Assembly: GCF_029948125.1 (NCBI RefSeq)
Contig: NZ_JASAMB010000015.1
Span: 62,001-126,000 of the forward strand
Reading direction: 5' to 3'
DNA length: 64,000 nucleotides
Origin: Catellatospora sp. KI3
GTDB taxonomy: Bacteria > Actinomycetota > Actinomycetes > Mycobacteriales > Micromonosporaceae
Shown here in pieces: positions 8,714 to 17,019 of this stretch. The notes under the pieces were generated by a model that was not told the origin of the DNA, made no database searches, and saw only the letters and a program-made list of their open reading frames with translations. Position 1 is the first letter of the stretch. Every line of letters starts with the position of its first letter. The position numbers and the translations under genes were made by a program.

Positions 8714-8790
8714 AGCCGCCACCGCCCTGGTGCGACTGACCGGTCGCAGGGACCCGTACCGCGTCGGAGGGCCGCGGCGGCGCCGCTGGC

Positions 8791-9330
8791 ATGATGATCA
8801 CCGTGAATCGTGACGAGTTGGCTGCCGCCGTCGATCAGCGCTGCCGCCTGCGGGGCGAGTTCCTGCTCCGGTCGGGGCGCACCGCCACCGAGTACTTCGA
8901 CAAGTATCGCTTCGAGGCCGACCCGGTGCTGCTGGACGCGCTCGCCGAGCAGCTGGCCGCCCTGGTTCCGGCCGACACCGAGGTCCTGGCCGGGCTGGAG
9001 ATGGGCGGTATCGCCGTGGTCACCGCACTGGGGCGGCACACCGGCCTGCCGTGCGCCTTCGTCCGCAAGGCCGCCAAGGCGTACGGCACCGCGCGGCTGG
9101 CCGAAGGCGCCGACGTCGCGGGGCGCCGGGTGACCGTCGTCGAGGACGTGGTCACCTCGGGCGGGCAGATCGTCATCTCCACGGCTCAGCTGCGGGAACT
9201 CGGCGCCGTGGCCGAGCACGCGGTGTGCGTCATCGACCGCGAGGAGGGCGGCGCGGCGGCCCTGGCCGAGCACGCGATCACCCTGCACGCCCTGCTCACC
9301 CGCACCGACCTGGACGCGGTCCGGGCCTGA
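8791..9330 (+). CDS. pyrE: orotate phosphoribosyltransferase
   Basis: A 179-residue type I phosphoribosyltransferase. In de novo pyrimidine synthesis this enzyme joins orotate to PRPP to give OMP. The sequence shows SGRTATEYFDKYRFEADP near the N-terminus (orotate-binding region), VRKAAKAYGT (catalytic loop lysines) and the PRPP-binding signature VTVVEDVVTSGGQ at about residues 113-125. Length is normal for bacterial PyrE. No other pyrimidine gene is adjacent. Starts at ATG 8791 or 8794 are possible; a CATGAT -10-like hexamer would instead make GTG 8803 a leaderless start. A strong hairpin follows the gene. The pyrE symbol is given on family resemblance. Confidence 0.88.
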   Translation: MMITVNRDELAAAVDQRCRLRGEFLLRSGRTATEYFDKYRFEADPVLLDALAEQLAALVPADTEVLAGLEMGGIAVVTALGRHTGLPCAFVRKAAKAYGTARLAEGADVAGRRVTVVEDVVTSGGQIVISTAQLRELGAVAEHAVCVIDREEGGAAALAEHAITLHALLTRTDLDAVRA

Positions 9331-9346
9331 TCACGGGTACAGAAAA

Positions 9347-9395
9347 GGTGGCCCGGTGGCGGCGCTCACCCCCGTTAGCGCCGCCACCGGCCACC
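9347..9395 (+). terminator. strong hairpin terminator after pyrE
   Basis: A 19-20 bp stem with one bulged C (left arm 9347-9366, right arm 9377-9395, arms GGTGGC..GGCGCT and AGCGCC..GCCACC) and a loop of about 10 bases. There is no long U tract, as is usual in high-GC actinomycetes. Confidence 0.8.
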
Positions 9396-9899
9396 ATCTG
9401 TTCGGGTGGTGCCGTCCCCCAACGGCAGGCCACCCATCCCCCGGGCACTCCACTCGGCGCCACCAGCCGAAAGAGCTTTCGGCCGGGCCTCGCCCTTCGG
9501 GACCCCCGAAACGTGGTTTCGAGCTCCGGGCTTTCCTCGAGCTTCGTGCCTGCCGATCACGCTACGTCGCCGACCACGGCATCGTCCAGGGCAAACCCAA
9601 GATTTTTTTACTTTCCGTGTGTATGGCGAACACGGAGCGTATACCTACCCGCCGCCGGTTCCGCCTCCTCCGCACCCTCCCGTCACCCCCGTCCGCTTCC
9701 ATCCGCCCGATATATCCCCCAGCTACCCACCCGTCCCGTCGCCCAGATCACCCTCCGCTACGCGCGGGGCTGCAGTTTCGGGGAAACTGCGCGAAAGCGG
9801 CCCAAGATTCCAGCACTCTCCCCGAAACTGCTCCCGTCCAGCGGGCGGAACGCACCCAGCGCGGCGCGCGAGGGTTGGGCGGCGGGTACGGTGCCCGGT
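9396..9899. other. non-coding gap before the kinase gene
   Basis: About 500 bp with no credible gene. It contains a short AT-rich patch with seven Ts at 9603-9609, a small inverted repeat CCGTGT/ACACGG (9615-9620, 9630-9635), repeat element B copy 1 at 9772-9831, and a likely -10 hexamer TACGGT at 9887-9892 for the next gene. Confidence 0.5.
9772..9831. repeat. dispersed palindromic element B, copy 1
   Basis: The left end is a perfect small hairpin GCAGTTTC-GGG-GAAACTGC (9772-9790). The right end CCCCGAAACTGC closes a larger imperfect stem. Related copies are at 32264-32327 and 48228-48287. All sit in intergenic space close to gene ends. Confidence 0.8.
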
Positions 9900-10667
9900 G
9901 TGGAGGGGCAGGAGCGGTTCGCCGGGGGCGTCAACGAGGTGGAGCGGGTCGGACGGTTCGTGCACCGGCCCGTCGGTCCGTGGACCCCGGCCGTGCATGC
10001 GCTGCTGCGGCACCTGCGCGCGGCCGGGTTCACCCAGGCCCCGGCGGTGCACGGGCACGACGGCGCCGGCCGGGAGGTGCTCGACTTCATCGCGGGCGAG
10101 GTCCCCGACTACCCGCTGCCGGAGTACGTCCGCACCGACGCCGCCCTGGTCGCGGTCGGCACCCTGCTGCGCCGCCTGCACGACGCGACCGCCGGGTTCA
10201 CCCCGCCGCCGGACGCGGTGTGGCAGCTGCCGCCGCGCAAGCCGGCCGAGGTGGTGTGCCACGGCGACCTGGCGCCGTACAACTGCGTGTTCCGGGGCGG
10301 GGAGCTGGTGGCGGCGATCGACTTCGACACCGCCCATCCGGGGCCGCGCCTGTGGGACGTGGCGTACACGGCGTACCGGTTCGTGCCGCTGAGCGGGCCG
10401 GGCAACCCCGACTTCACCGCACCGCTACCCGAGCAGCTGCGCCGCCTGCGGCTGCTGTCCGACGCGTACGGCCTCGACGCGGCCGACCGGCGGCGCCTGC
10501 CCGGGACGGCCGTACGCCGGGTGCGGGCGCTGGCCGGGCACATCCGCGACCAGGCCGCCCTCGGCCACCCCGCGTTCACCCGGCACCTGGCCGAGGGCCA
10601 CGCCGACCTGTACGACGCCGACGCGGCCCACCTCGACCGTCACCGCGACGCGCTGTCCGCCGCCTGA
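9900..10667 (+). CDS. APH-family small-molecule phosphotransferase
   Basis: A 255-residue protein kinase-like phosphotransferase of the aminoglycoside phosphotransferase/choline kinase superfamily. The catalytic loop is VVCHGDLAPYNCVF (about residues 117-130) and the metal-binding segment AAIDFDTAHPGPRLWDVAY follows about 16 residues later. The N-lobe opens with RVGRFVHRPVGPW, a pattern common in actinobacterial proteins annotated as aminoglycoside phosphotransferases. The true substrate is unknown; resistance is not implied. GTG 9900 was chosen because TACGGT ends eight bases upstream, giving a plausible leaderless transcript; GTG 9891 is an alternative. Its 3' end overlaps the convergent gene by 28 bp. 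Confidence 0.8.
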   Translation: MEGQERFAGGVNEVERVGRFVHRPVGPWTPAVHALLRHLRAAGFTQAPAVHGHDGAGREVLDFIAGEVPDYPLPEYVRTDAALVAVGTLLRRLHDATAGFTPPPDAVWQLPPRKPAEVVCHGDLAPYNCVFRGGELVAAIDFDTAHPGPRLWDVAYTAYRFVPLSGPGNPDFTAPLPEQLRRLRLLSDAYGLDAADRRRLPGTAVRRVRALAGHIRDQAALGHPAFTRHLAEGHADLYDADAAHLDRHRDALSAA

Positions 10668-11509
10668 ATCACCGGCAGCACCATGGTCTGGTCCGGGGTG
10701 GCCGCGACGGCCCCCGGCACGGTGCGGCGCTGCGCCCAGCGGGCCCGGGTGCCCGCCGCGTCGGCCGCCCTGCGCAGGCTCGCCGCCGCGGCGGCCGCGG
10801 CCTCGCTGGCCAGCCACGCGGTCTTCTCCCGGGCGGCGGCGCGGCCGTACTCCTCGCGCAGGGTCTCGCGGGCCGCCCGGCTCAGTACGGTTTCCTGCTC
10901 GATCGGGTGGCGGCGCGGGTCCCAGCCGCCCCGGTGCGCCAGCGCGTCGCTCAGCTCCAGCGCCGACAGGCGGTTGTGCGAGCACGCCGACATGGCGCCG
11001 CGGTGCAGGAAGCGCTCGCGGAAGGCGTACTCGGCGGGGGTCTGGGGGGTGCGGGGCAGCGGGATGGCGTTGGCGGCCAGCACCCGGCGCGCGTCAGTGT
11101 CGGCGGCGTCGAACTCCTGCCAGGCGCGGTCGGCGGCGTCCTGGGCGGTCAGCCACTCCTCGCGGCGGCGGCGGGCCAGCGAGGCGGCCCGCTCGGCCGC
11201 CTGCGCCGCCTCCTTGGCGCGCTGCTGCAGCGTACGGGTGTGCGCGGCGAGCAGCTGTCCGGTCGACGGGCCGGCGACGGCCGGCTGGAGCTGCTCGGCG
11301 GCCGGGCCGGTGACGGCCTCGCGCAGCAGCTCGCCGATGCGGCGCAGCGGGACGGCGAGGGTGGGGGCGCCGGTGCGCTCACCGTCGGCGTCGGTGCGGT
11401 GGTAGGCGATCAGCGCGACCGTGGCGACCGCGGCGGCGGCGGCCAGGCCGAGCCAGATCAGCGCGGCGTGGGACAGGTCGAGCAGCAGGTTGGCGAAGAC
11501 GACGTCCAT
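10640..11509 (-). CDS. membrane-anchored coiled-coil protein of unknown function
   Basis: A 289-residue protein with one N-terminal membrane span (about residues 10-35, ALIWLGLAAAAAVATVALIAY), then a mostly helical Ala/Glu/Arg-rich cytoplasmic part with likely coiled coil (about 90-150, AAERAASLARRRREEWL). A middle segment, FRERFLHRGAMSACSHNRLSALELSDALAHRGGWDP, looks conserved-domain-like but I cannot name it. ATG 11509 was chosen because GAGGTG precedes it; the longer open frame has a poor N-terminus. The C-terminus ends in TPDQTMVLP, oddly similar to the EPDQTMVLS near the end of the glycosyltransferase fusion. Function unknown. Confidence 0.7.
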   Translation of the reverse strand: MDVVFANLLLDLSHAALIWLGLAAAAAVATVALIAYHRTDADGERTGAPTLAVPLRRIGELLREAVTGPAAEQLQPAVAGPSTGQLLAAHTRTLQQRAKEAAQAAERAASLARRRREEWLTAQDAADRAWQEFDAADTDARRVLAANAIPLPRTPQTPAEYAFRERFLHRGAMSACSHNRLSALELSDALAHRGGWDPRRHPIEQETVLSRAARETLREEYGRAAAREKTAWLASEAAAAAAASLRRAADAAGTRARWAQRRTVPGAVAATPDQTMVLPVIQAADSASR

Positions 11510-11646
11510 GGTTCGACACCTCGGGGTGAGCGGTGTGGTGGTGGGGTACGCGCGCCCGGCCGCGACGCGGCGGCGTCCGGCGGTGGGCAGCACGGTGCAG
11601 GGGATGCGCGGGAGCGCGGTGAGGGGGTGCGGCGTGCGCCGCCGGC

Positions 11647-12036
11647 TCAGTGCGCGGCGGGCGGGGCGCGGGAGGTCAGCCCGTCGGCGAAGGGGTCGCC
11701 GAGCGGCTGCGGGCACGTCTGCGGCCCGGACGTGAAGGTGACCGGCTCGCCGGCGCCGATGCGCAGCTGGACGACCGGGGCGGCGTCGCAGGCGGCGGGG
11801 GCGTCGGCGGTGGCCGCCGGACCGGTCGGGGCGAGTTCGACGACGGTGGCCGTGCCGCTTCTCGGGGTGTCCTCAGTGGACACCACCGGGCAGGCGCCGG
11901 CCGGGCTGGACAGCAGCGACATCAGCACCAGCGCCGCGAGCAGGCGCAGCGACAGGCGCGCAACCCACCGAAGTGGACCGGCGAGCGCGCTGAATGTCAC
12001 GAAAAGAAAACTACCCCGCACCGCCCGCTGTCGCAT
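11647..12036 (-). CDS. small putative secreted protein
   Basis: A 129-residue protein with a long hydrophobic N-terminal segment (about residues 12-45, LSLRLLAALVLMSLLSSPAGAC) that could be a signal peptide or membrane anchor, followed by a short Pro/Thr/Ala-rich domain with several cysteines. No family recognised. The ATG at 12036 keeps the signal in a sensible place; the frame is open further upstream. The Shine-Dalgarno is weak. It is upstream of, and co-directional with, the coiled-coil membrane gene, 137 bp away, and divergent from the next secreted protein. Confidence 0.5.
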   Translation of the reverse strand: MRQRAVRGSFLFVTFSALAGPLRWVARLSLRLLAALVLMSLLSSPAGACPVVSTEDTPRSGTATVVELAPTGPAATADAPAACDAAPVVQLRIGAGEPVTFTSGPQTCPQPLGDPFADGLTSRAPPAAH

Positions 12037-12160
12037 CCCGAGTGAGCGACACCACAATGCGGGCCACCGCAGACCCTTCACACAGCCTCCCCGGGCGCCC
12101 CCGCAAGGCGAGTGCAGCTCACCTACACTGCGCGGGAAGTCGTCTGGAGGAGGGTCAAGC

Positions 12161-13330
12161 ATGGCGCACGGGGGTCGTCGCAGCAGGTGGGGCCGGGTCG
12201 CACTGGCCGCGCTGCTGCTGCTGGGCGGGGTGGTCGCGGGCGCGGCCGGGCGGGCCGAACCGGCGCGGGCCGGGGTGTACGTCTCGCCGTTCTGGCTCGT
12301 CTACTGCTCGGGCTGCGAGGCGGTCGTGCCGCGCGACGGCGCGCAGGTCAAGGTGCCGTTCGGGCTGCGGTCGACCGGCCGGGCCACCAACGCGAAGGTC
12401 ACCCTCGACACGTCGGGCCTGAACACCGCCAAGGTGACCGTCGTCGGCGCCCAGGGTCCGTGCACCCGCTCCGGCGCGGTCTACACCTGCGACTTCGGCA
12501 CGATCAACGGCGACGCGAAGGCGTACCTGCTGCTGCGGGCCAAGTCCGGGGCGACCACCGGGTCGGGCGGCTCGGTGAAACTGAAGTCGAGTGTGCCGTC
12601 GTCGGACATGACCGAGACCGGCCGCGTGGTCATCTCCGCCGACCCGACCGCGACCGACATCTCGGTGCGCACGACGGCCACCTCCGGCAGCGTCGGCGGC
12701 ACCGCGACGGTGAAGTACATCCTGCACAACAACGGCCCGAGCACCGAGCCGTGGGTGTCGGTCGGCGTACGGCCGCAGGCCGGCACGGTGCCGCAGAGCG
12801 TGAGCTCGGGCTGCACGGTGTCCGGTGGGACGGTCGACTGCCGGGCCGACGGGGTCGCGGTGGGCGCCACCGTCACGTTCACCCTGGTCTACAAGATCAA
12901 CGGCTGCGACAAGCCGAAGCCCGGCGACGGTCCGGGCGGCGGCCTCACCGGCATGACCTGGGGCGTCCAGGAGACGTTCCCCTACAACGAGAACGGCGAC
13001 TTCCGGATCAAGGTGGCGGGCTGCTCGGGCGGGTCGTCCGGCGGCTCCTCGGGCGGCTCGTCCGGTGGCGGCAAGCCGAAGCCGACCGCCTCGGCGTCAC
13101 CGTCGGCCCTGCCGTCCCCATCGCCGTCGGCATCGGCCGAGCCGTCGACCGGTCCGGTGCCGACCGACAGCCCGGCGGCGCCGGTCGTGGCCGAGCCCGC
13201 CGCGCAGACCGGCGACAGCGGTAGCACCTGGATCGCCATCGCGGTCGTCGTCGCCGCGCTGCTGGCGCTCGGCCTGGCCGGGCTGCTGTTCACCCGCCGC
13301 CGCGCCGCCCTCACGACGCCACAGGACTAG
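12161..13330 (+). CDS. secreted, probably cell-wall-anchored repeat-domain protein
   Basis: A 389-residue exported protein: signal peptide (about 1-37, ending ARAG), two beta-rich domains that resemble DUF11-like or CARDB-like repeats (about 45-140 and 160-250, the second with KYILHNNGPS), four conserved cysteines, then a Gly/Ser and Pro/Ser-rich linker (about 285-340). The C-terminus has EPAAQTGDSGS, a membrane span and an RRR tail, which looks like a class E sortase (LAxTG-type) sorting signal with A in place of L. GGAGGAGG precedes ATG 12161 and TACACT at 12124-12129 is a candidate -10. A surface adhesin or structural role is inferred. Confidence 0.75.
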   Translation: MAHGGRRSRWGRVALAALLLLGGVVAGAAGRAEPARAGVYVSPFWLVYCSGCEAVVPRDGAQVKVPFGLRSTGRATNAKVTLDTSGLNTAKVTVVGAQGPCTRSGAVYTCDFGTINGDAKAYLLLRAKSGATTGSGGSVKLKSSVPSSDMTETGRVVISADPTATDISVRTTATSGSVGGTATVKYILHNNGPSTEPWVSVGVRPQAGTVPQSVSSGCTVSGGTVDCRADGVAVGATVTFTLVYKINGCDKPKPGDGPGGGLTGMTWGVQETFPYNENGDFRIKVAGCSGGSSGGSSGGSSGGGKPKPTASASPSALPSPSPSASAEPSTGPVPTDSPAAPVVAEPAAQTGDSGSTWIAIAVVVAALLALGLAGLLFTRRRAALTTPQD

Positions 13331-13335
13331 ATCGC

Positions 13336-13385
13336 GAATCGTGGACGCTGGGTGTCGCTCTGGCAGCACCCGGCGTCCACGATTC
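13336..13385. terminator. bidirectional terminator hairpin
   Basis: A perfect 13-bp inverted repeat GAATCGTGGACGC (13336-13348) and its complement (13373-13385), extended by GGGTG/CACCC on the loop side. It sits between convergent genes whose stops are at 13330 and 13389. Confidence 0.85.
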
Positions 13386-13388
13386 GGA

Positions 13389-14300
13389 TCACTCGTCGAG
13401 CCAGTCCGGCAGCGGTTCGCGGGCGGCGAGCCAGTCGGCGGGGATGCCGCCCAGGCCGGTGTACGACGCCACGATGCCGCCCGCGATCGCGGCCGTCGTG
13501 TCGATGTCGCCGCCCGCGCTCACGCAGGCCCGGATCGCGGCCGGGTAGTCGTCGAGCCACCGCGCCGCCGTCCACAGCGTGAACGGCACCGTGTCCTGCG
13601 CGGTGACCCCGGACCCGTTGCCCAGCACGTACGCGGCCTCGGCGACAGGGACGTGCAGCATGCGCCGCGCGGCCGCCGTGTACTTGCGGACCGTGCCGGG
13701 CGGCAGGTGCGCCAGGACGGCGTCGAGGAACGGACCGGGCTTCGGGCGTACCCCCGAGAGGCGGCCCGCGACCGCGAGGCTGGCCGCGACCGCGACCCCG
13801 ACGGCGCCCGCCACCCCCTCCGGATGGGCGTGGGTGACCCGGGCCGACAGCTCGGCCTGCGCGGCGGCCCGCGCCGGGTCGCCCGCGAAGTACGCCCCCA
13901 GCGGCGCCACCCGCATCGCGGCCCCGTTGCCGCAGGAGCCCTGGCCGTCGAAGAGTTCGGCCGCGGCCTGCTGCCACGGCACGCCCTGGCGGACGTTGTG
14001 CAGCAGCACGAACGCGCCGACGCCGTAGCCGCGGTTCGGTTCGCACCGCTGGGCGAACGACCCGACCAGCTCGTCGGGGTCGATCCGGCCGGCCCGGCGC
14101 AGCATCCACAGCACCGAGCAGGCCATCTCGCTGTCGTCGGTCCATTCCCAGACCGGCGGCGGGACCGTGCCCGCCATCAGCTCGTCGACCTTGGGGCCGA
14201 CCGTGAAGTACTGCGCTCCCAGCGCGTCGCCGACGGTCAGACCCGCCAGGCTGTCCGCGGCGTAACCCAGCCGCGTGCTCTCGTGAAGGATGAAGGACAT
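13389..14300 (-). CDS. ADP-ribosylglycohydrolase family protein
   Basis: A 303-residue all-helical ADP-ribosylglycohydrolase (DraG/ARH-like). These enzymes use two metal ions to remove ADP-ribose from proteins or small molecules. Both metal-binding signatures are present: WTDDSEMA at about residues 52-59 and GGDIDTTAAI near 264-273. The N-terminus DSLAGLTVGDALGAQ is also typical. It appears intact. No cognate ADP-ribosyltransferase is in the window, so the substrate is unknown; family members also regulate nitrogenase or process ADP-ribosylated metabolites. The gene is monocistronic or loosely coupled to the upstream WYL regulator (53 bp apart, same strand). Confidence 0.88.
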   Translation of the reverse strand: MSFILHESTRLGYAADSLAGLTVGDALGAQYFTVGPKVDELMAGTVPPPVWEWTDDSEMACSVLWMLRRAGRIDPDELVGSFAQRCEPNRGYGVGAFVLLHNVRQGVPWQQAAAELFDGQGSCGNGAAMRVAPLGAYFAGDPARAAAQAELSARVTHAHPEGVAGAVGVAVAASLAVAGRLSGVRPKPGPFLDAVLAHLPPGTVRKYTAAARRMLHVPVAEAAYVLGNGSGVTAQDTVPFTLWTAARWLDDYPAAIRACVSAGGDIDTTAAIAGGIVASYTGLGGIPADWLAAREPLPDWLDE

Positions 14301-14352
14301 CTTGCCCCGATCCTCGCGGCTGGACGGGCCGGTGGCAACGGCAATCCGGCGG

Positions 14353-15312
14353 CTATCCGGCGGCGCGGTGCAGGCGCTCGGCCAGTGCCCGCAGCGCCGT
14401 TGCCAGCTCCGGCGCGTCGACCACGGTGAAGTCGGCGTCTAGCAGGCCCAGCCACAGCGCCATGGTCTCGGGGTTGTCGGCGCCGATGGTCACGGCGCAG
14501 CTGTGCTCGTCGGCGACCTCGACCGACCCGGCCGAGGCGGGCAGCCGCTGCGCGATCACGTCGGCGGGCGCGCGCACGATGAGCCGCGCCCTATAGTGCC
14601 AGGCGGCGGTGGAGACGCCCCGGGAGACGTACGCGGCGAGGTCGTCGGCGGGCAGCGGGCGCGGGGCGAAGCGCGGCCCGCCGGGCGTGCGCGGCTCGAT
14701 CCGGTCCACCCGGAACGTGCGCCAGTCGCCGCGAGCGGTGTCGTAGCCGACGAGGTACCACTTGCGACCCCAGTTGACCAGGCGGTAGGGCTCGACGTCG
14801 CGGCGGGTGGCGGTGCCGTCGTGGGCCCGGTAGTCGAACCGCACCCGCTCGGCGTCGCGGCAGGCGGCGGCCAGCGTCGTGAGCACGGAGGCGTCCACCT
14901 GCGGGCCGCGCCGGGCCGAGGGCACCGCCACCGTGTACGACTGCAGCGCGTTCACCCGCCGCCGCAGCCGTACCGGCAGCACCTGCTCCACCTTGGCCAG
15001 CGCCCGCAGGGACGTCTCCTCGATCCCCGCGATCGACCCGCTCGCCGCGGTACGCAGCCCCACCGCGACCGCGACCGCCTCCTCGTCGTCGAGCAGCAGC
15101 GGCGGCAGGTTCGCCCCGGCGCCGAGCCGGTAGCCGCCGATCGCGCCCCGGGTGGCGTGCACGGGGTAGCCGAGGCTGCGCAGCCGCTCCACGTCGTTGC
15201 GAATGGTGCGGGTGCTGACGTCGAGGCGGTCGGCCAGTTCCGGGCCGCTCCACTCGCGCGGGGTCTGCAGCAGCGACAGCAGTCGCAGCAGGCGGGCTGA
15301 GGTCTCCAACAT
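14353..15312 (-). CDS. WYL-domain transcriptional regulator (DeoR/YafY type)
   Basis: A 319-residue regulator: N-terminal winged helix (about residues 6-60, SGPELADRLDVSTRTIRNDVERL), middle WYL domain (about 130-215, with REGDWRTFRVDRI-like segment around GDWRTFRVDRI), and a C-terminal WCX-like region. WYL proteins sense ligands or nucleotides and act as repressors or activators. ATG 15312 has AGGA at good spacing; ATG 15321 is an alternative. It is divergent from the DHA2 transporter gene across a 43-bp inverted repeat that overlaps its own 5' end, so it probably controls both itself and the exporter. Confidence 0.88.
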   Translation of the reverse strand: MLETSARLLRLLSLLQTPREWSGPELADRLDVSTRTIRNDVERLRSLGYPVHATRGAIGGYRLGAGANLPPLLLDDEEAVAVAVGLRTAASGSIAGIEETSLRALAKVEQVLPVRLRRRVNALQSYTVAVPSARRGPQVDASVLTTLAAACRDAERVRFDYRAHDGTATRRDVEPYRLVNWGRKWYLVGYDTARGDWRTFRVDRIEPRTPGGPRFAPRPLPADDLAAYVSRGVSTAAWHYRARLIVRAPADVIAQRLPASAGSVEVADEHSCAVTIGADNPETMALWLGLLDADFTVVDAPELATALRALAERLHRAAG

Positions 15313-15322
15313 GTTTCTCATC

Positions 15323-15365
15323 CTGCCAGGGCATTAGGAACGAACCTTTCCTGATGCCCTGGCAG
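15323..15365. promoter_or_regulatory. putative operator of the WYL regulator
   Basis: An 18-bp inverted repeat with one mismatch: CTGCCAGGGCATTAGGAA (15323-15340) and TTCCTGATGCCCTGGCAG (15348-15365), with a 7-bp spacer. It fills the gap between the divergent regulator and transporter starts, eleven bases from each, so a bound protein would block both promoters or starts. Confidence 0.75.
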
Positions 15366-15375
15366 GGTTCTGGTC

Positions 15376-16830
15376 ATGACGAACATCAGCAACGGTCGGC
15401 GCTGGCTCGGCCTGCTCGCGATCCTGGCCGCCACCCTCATGAACCTGCTCGACGCGACCGTCGTGAACGTCGCCGCCCCCTCGATCCTGGCCGACCTGCA
15501 CGGCGACTACGCCGACCTGCAGTGGATCGCCGCCGGATACACCCTGGCGCTGGCCGTCGGCCTGCTCGTCGGCGGACGCCTCGGCGACATGTTCGGACGG
15601 CGGCGGATGCTGCTGCTCGGCGTGGTCGGCTTCGTCGCCGCGTCGCTGCTGTGCGCGGCGGCCTGGTCGCCCGGCGCGCTGATCGCCGCCCGGGTGGTGC
15701 AGGGCCTGTTCGGGGCGGTGATGATCCCGCAGGGCTTCGGCCTGATCCGCGACCTGTTCGGCCCCGCCGACCTCGGCAAGGCGTTCGGCGCGTTCGGACC
15801 CGCGATCGGCCTGTCCACCATCCTCGGCCCCATCGTCGCCGGAGCCCTGGTCGACGCCGACGTCTTCGGCACCGGCTGGCGCATGGTGTTCGGCATAAAC
15901 CTGCCCCTGGGCGCGTTCGCGCTGCTGGCCGGCCTGCGTACGCTGCCCGCCGGCCGGGCCGCGCTGGCGGTGCGGCGACTCGACCTCACCGGCGCGCTGC
16001 TGGCCGGGGCGGGCATGTTCCTTCTGGTCTACCCGCTGATGCAGGGCCGCGAAGCGGGCTGGCCCGCCTGGACCTGGGCGATGCTGGCCGCCTCCGCCGC
16101 CGTCCTCGGCCTGTTCACCGCCCACCAGCTGCGCCGCAAGGCGTCCGGCGGCACGCCGCTGGTCGAGCTGAGCGTGTTCGCCAAACGCTCCTACACCTCC
16201 GGCGCGCTGTTCGTCCTCGTCTTCTTCGGCGCCATCGTCGGCTTCTCCCTCTCCGTCGGCCTGTTCCTCCAGCTCGGCCAGGGCCGCAGCCCGATCGGCG
16301 CGAGCGTGGCCATGTCCGCCTGGGCGATCGGCGCGTTCCTCGGCTCGGGCTTCAGCGCCGGGGCGATGGCGAGGCTGGGCCGCCGCATCCTGCACCTCGG
16401 CCTGGCCGTGATGGCCGTCGGCCTGGTCCTGCTGTACGCCGCCCTCTCCAGCCGGGGCATGGGCGTCGGCGGCTGGAGCCTGAGCGTGCCGCTGCTGGTG
16501 TACGGCGCGGGCATGGGCATGATCTTCGTGCCGCTGTTCGACGTCATCATGGGCGAGATCGCCGACCACGAGGTCGGCTCGGCCGCGGGCATCCTCGAGT
16601 CCATCCAGCAGCTCGGCTCGTCGCTGGGCGTGGCCGCCCTCGGCACGGTGTTCTTCACGACGGTCGGCGCGTCGGCGGCGTTCCTGCCCGCGGTCCAGCA
16701 CGTCACGCTGATCGCGCTCGCGCTGACGGTGGCCGCCTTCGGGCTGGCGTTCGCGCTGCCGCGGCGGGCCCGCCAGGCGCCGGCCACGGCGCCCGCCCCC
16801 GCCCCGCTCGCCGAGCCCGCTCTCGCCTAG
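15376..16830 (+). CDS. DHA2-family MFS drug/metabolite exporter
   Basis: A 484-residue transporter with about 14 membrane spans, typical of the DHA2 (EmrB/QacA) proton antiporters. Visible motifs: MNLLDATVVNVAAPSI in span 1 (motif D1), GRLGDMFGRRRMLLLG in loop 2-3 (motif A), and the GPAIGLSTILGPIVAG motif C of antiporters in span 5. It probably exports a drug-like compound. Control by the divergent WYL regulator is likely from the shared operator. The C-terminus is Ala/Pro-rich. Repeat element A copy 2 follows immediately and probably terminates it. Confidence 0.9.
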   Translation: MTNISNGRRWLGLLAILAATLMNLLDATVVNVAAPSILADLHGDYADLQWIAAGYTLALAVGLLVGGRLGDMFGRRRMLLLGVVGFVAASLLCAAAWSPGALIAARVVQGLFGAVMIPQGFGLIRDLFGPADLGKAFGAFGPAIGLSTILGPIVAGALVDADVFGTGWRMVFGINLPLGAFALLAGLRTLPAGRAALAVRRLDLTGALLAGAGMFLLVYPLMQGREAGWPAWTWAMLAASAAVLGLFTAHQLRRKASGGTPLVELSVFAKRSYTSGALFVLVFFGAIVGFSLSVGLFLQLGQGRSPIGASVAMSAWAIGAFLGSGFSAGAMARLGRRILHLGLAVMAVGLVLLYAALSSRGMGVGGWSLSVPLLVYGAGMGMIFVPLFDVIMGEIADHEVGSAAGILESIQQLGSSLGVAALGTVFFTTVGASAAFLPAVQHVTLIALALTVAAFGLAFALPRRARQAPATAPAPAPLAEPALA

Positions 16831-16834
16831 AGGA

Positions 16835-16886
16835 AAGGAAGGGACCCTTCTTATCGCTTTCCATAGCAGAAGGGCCCCTTCTTAAC
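16835..16886. repeat. dispersed hairpin element A, copy 2 (likely terminator)
   Basis: Reverse-oriented near-copy of the element at 1951-2003. AAGGAAGGGACCCTTCTTA and AGAAGGGCCCCTTCTTAAC hairpins flank CGCTTTCC. It starts five bases after the exporter stop, supporting a transcription-terminating role. Confidence 0.75.
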
Positions 16887-17019
16887 GCGGACCCGGGCGC
16901 GCTGCCCGGGTCCGCTCAGGCGGGCGCGGCGGGCAGGCGGCGCGCCGTCATCCGGTGGATCTGTCGGACCGTCGGACTAGCGTCGGGGCGTCCACCATGG
17001 AGCGATGAGGGCGGAAGCG

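Noticed and set aside
7289-8722. Long minus-strand open frames across the tandem repeats and the hydrolase gene
   Set aside because: They encode repetitive Arg/Ala peptides and run antisense to a clear alpha/beta hydrolase; artefact of high GC and the repeat period.
9356-12160. Upstream extension of the secreted-protein frame that starts at 12161
   Set aside because: The frame is open by chance through other genes; the signal peptide and GGAGGAGG fix the start at 12161.
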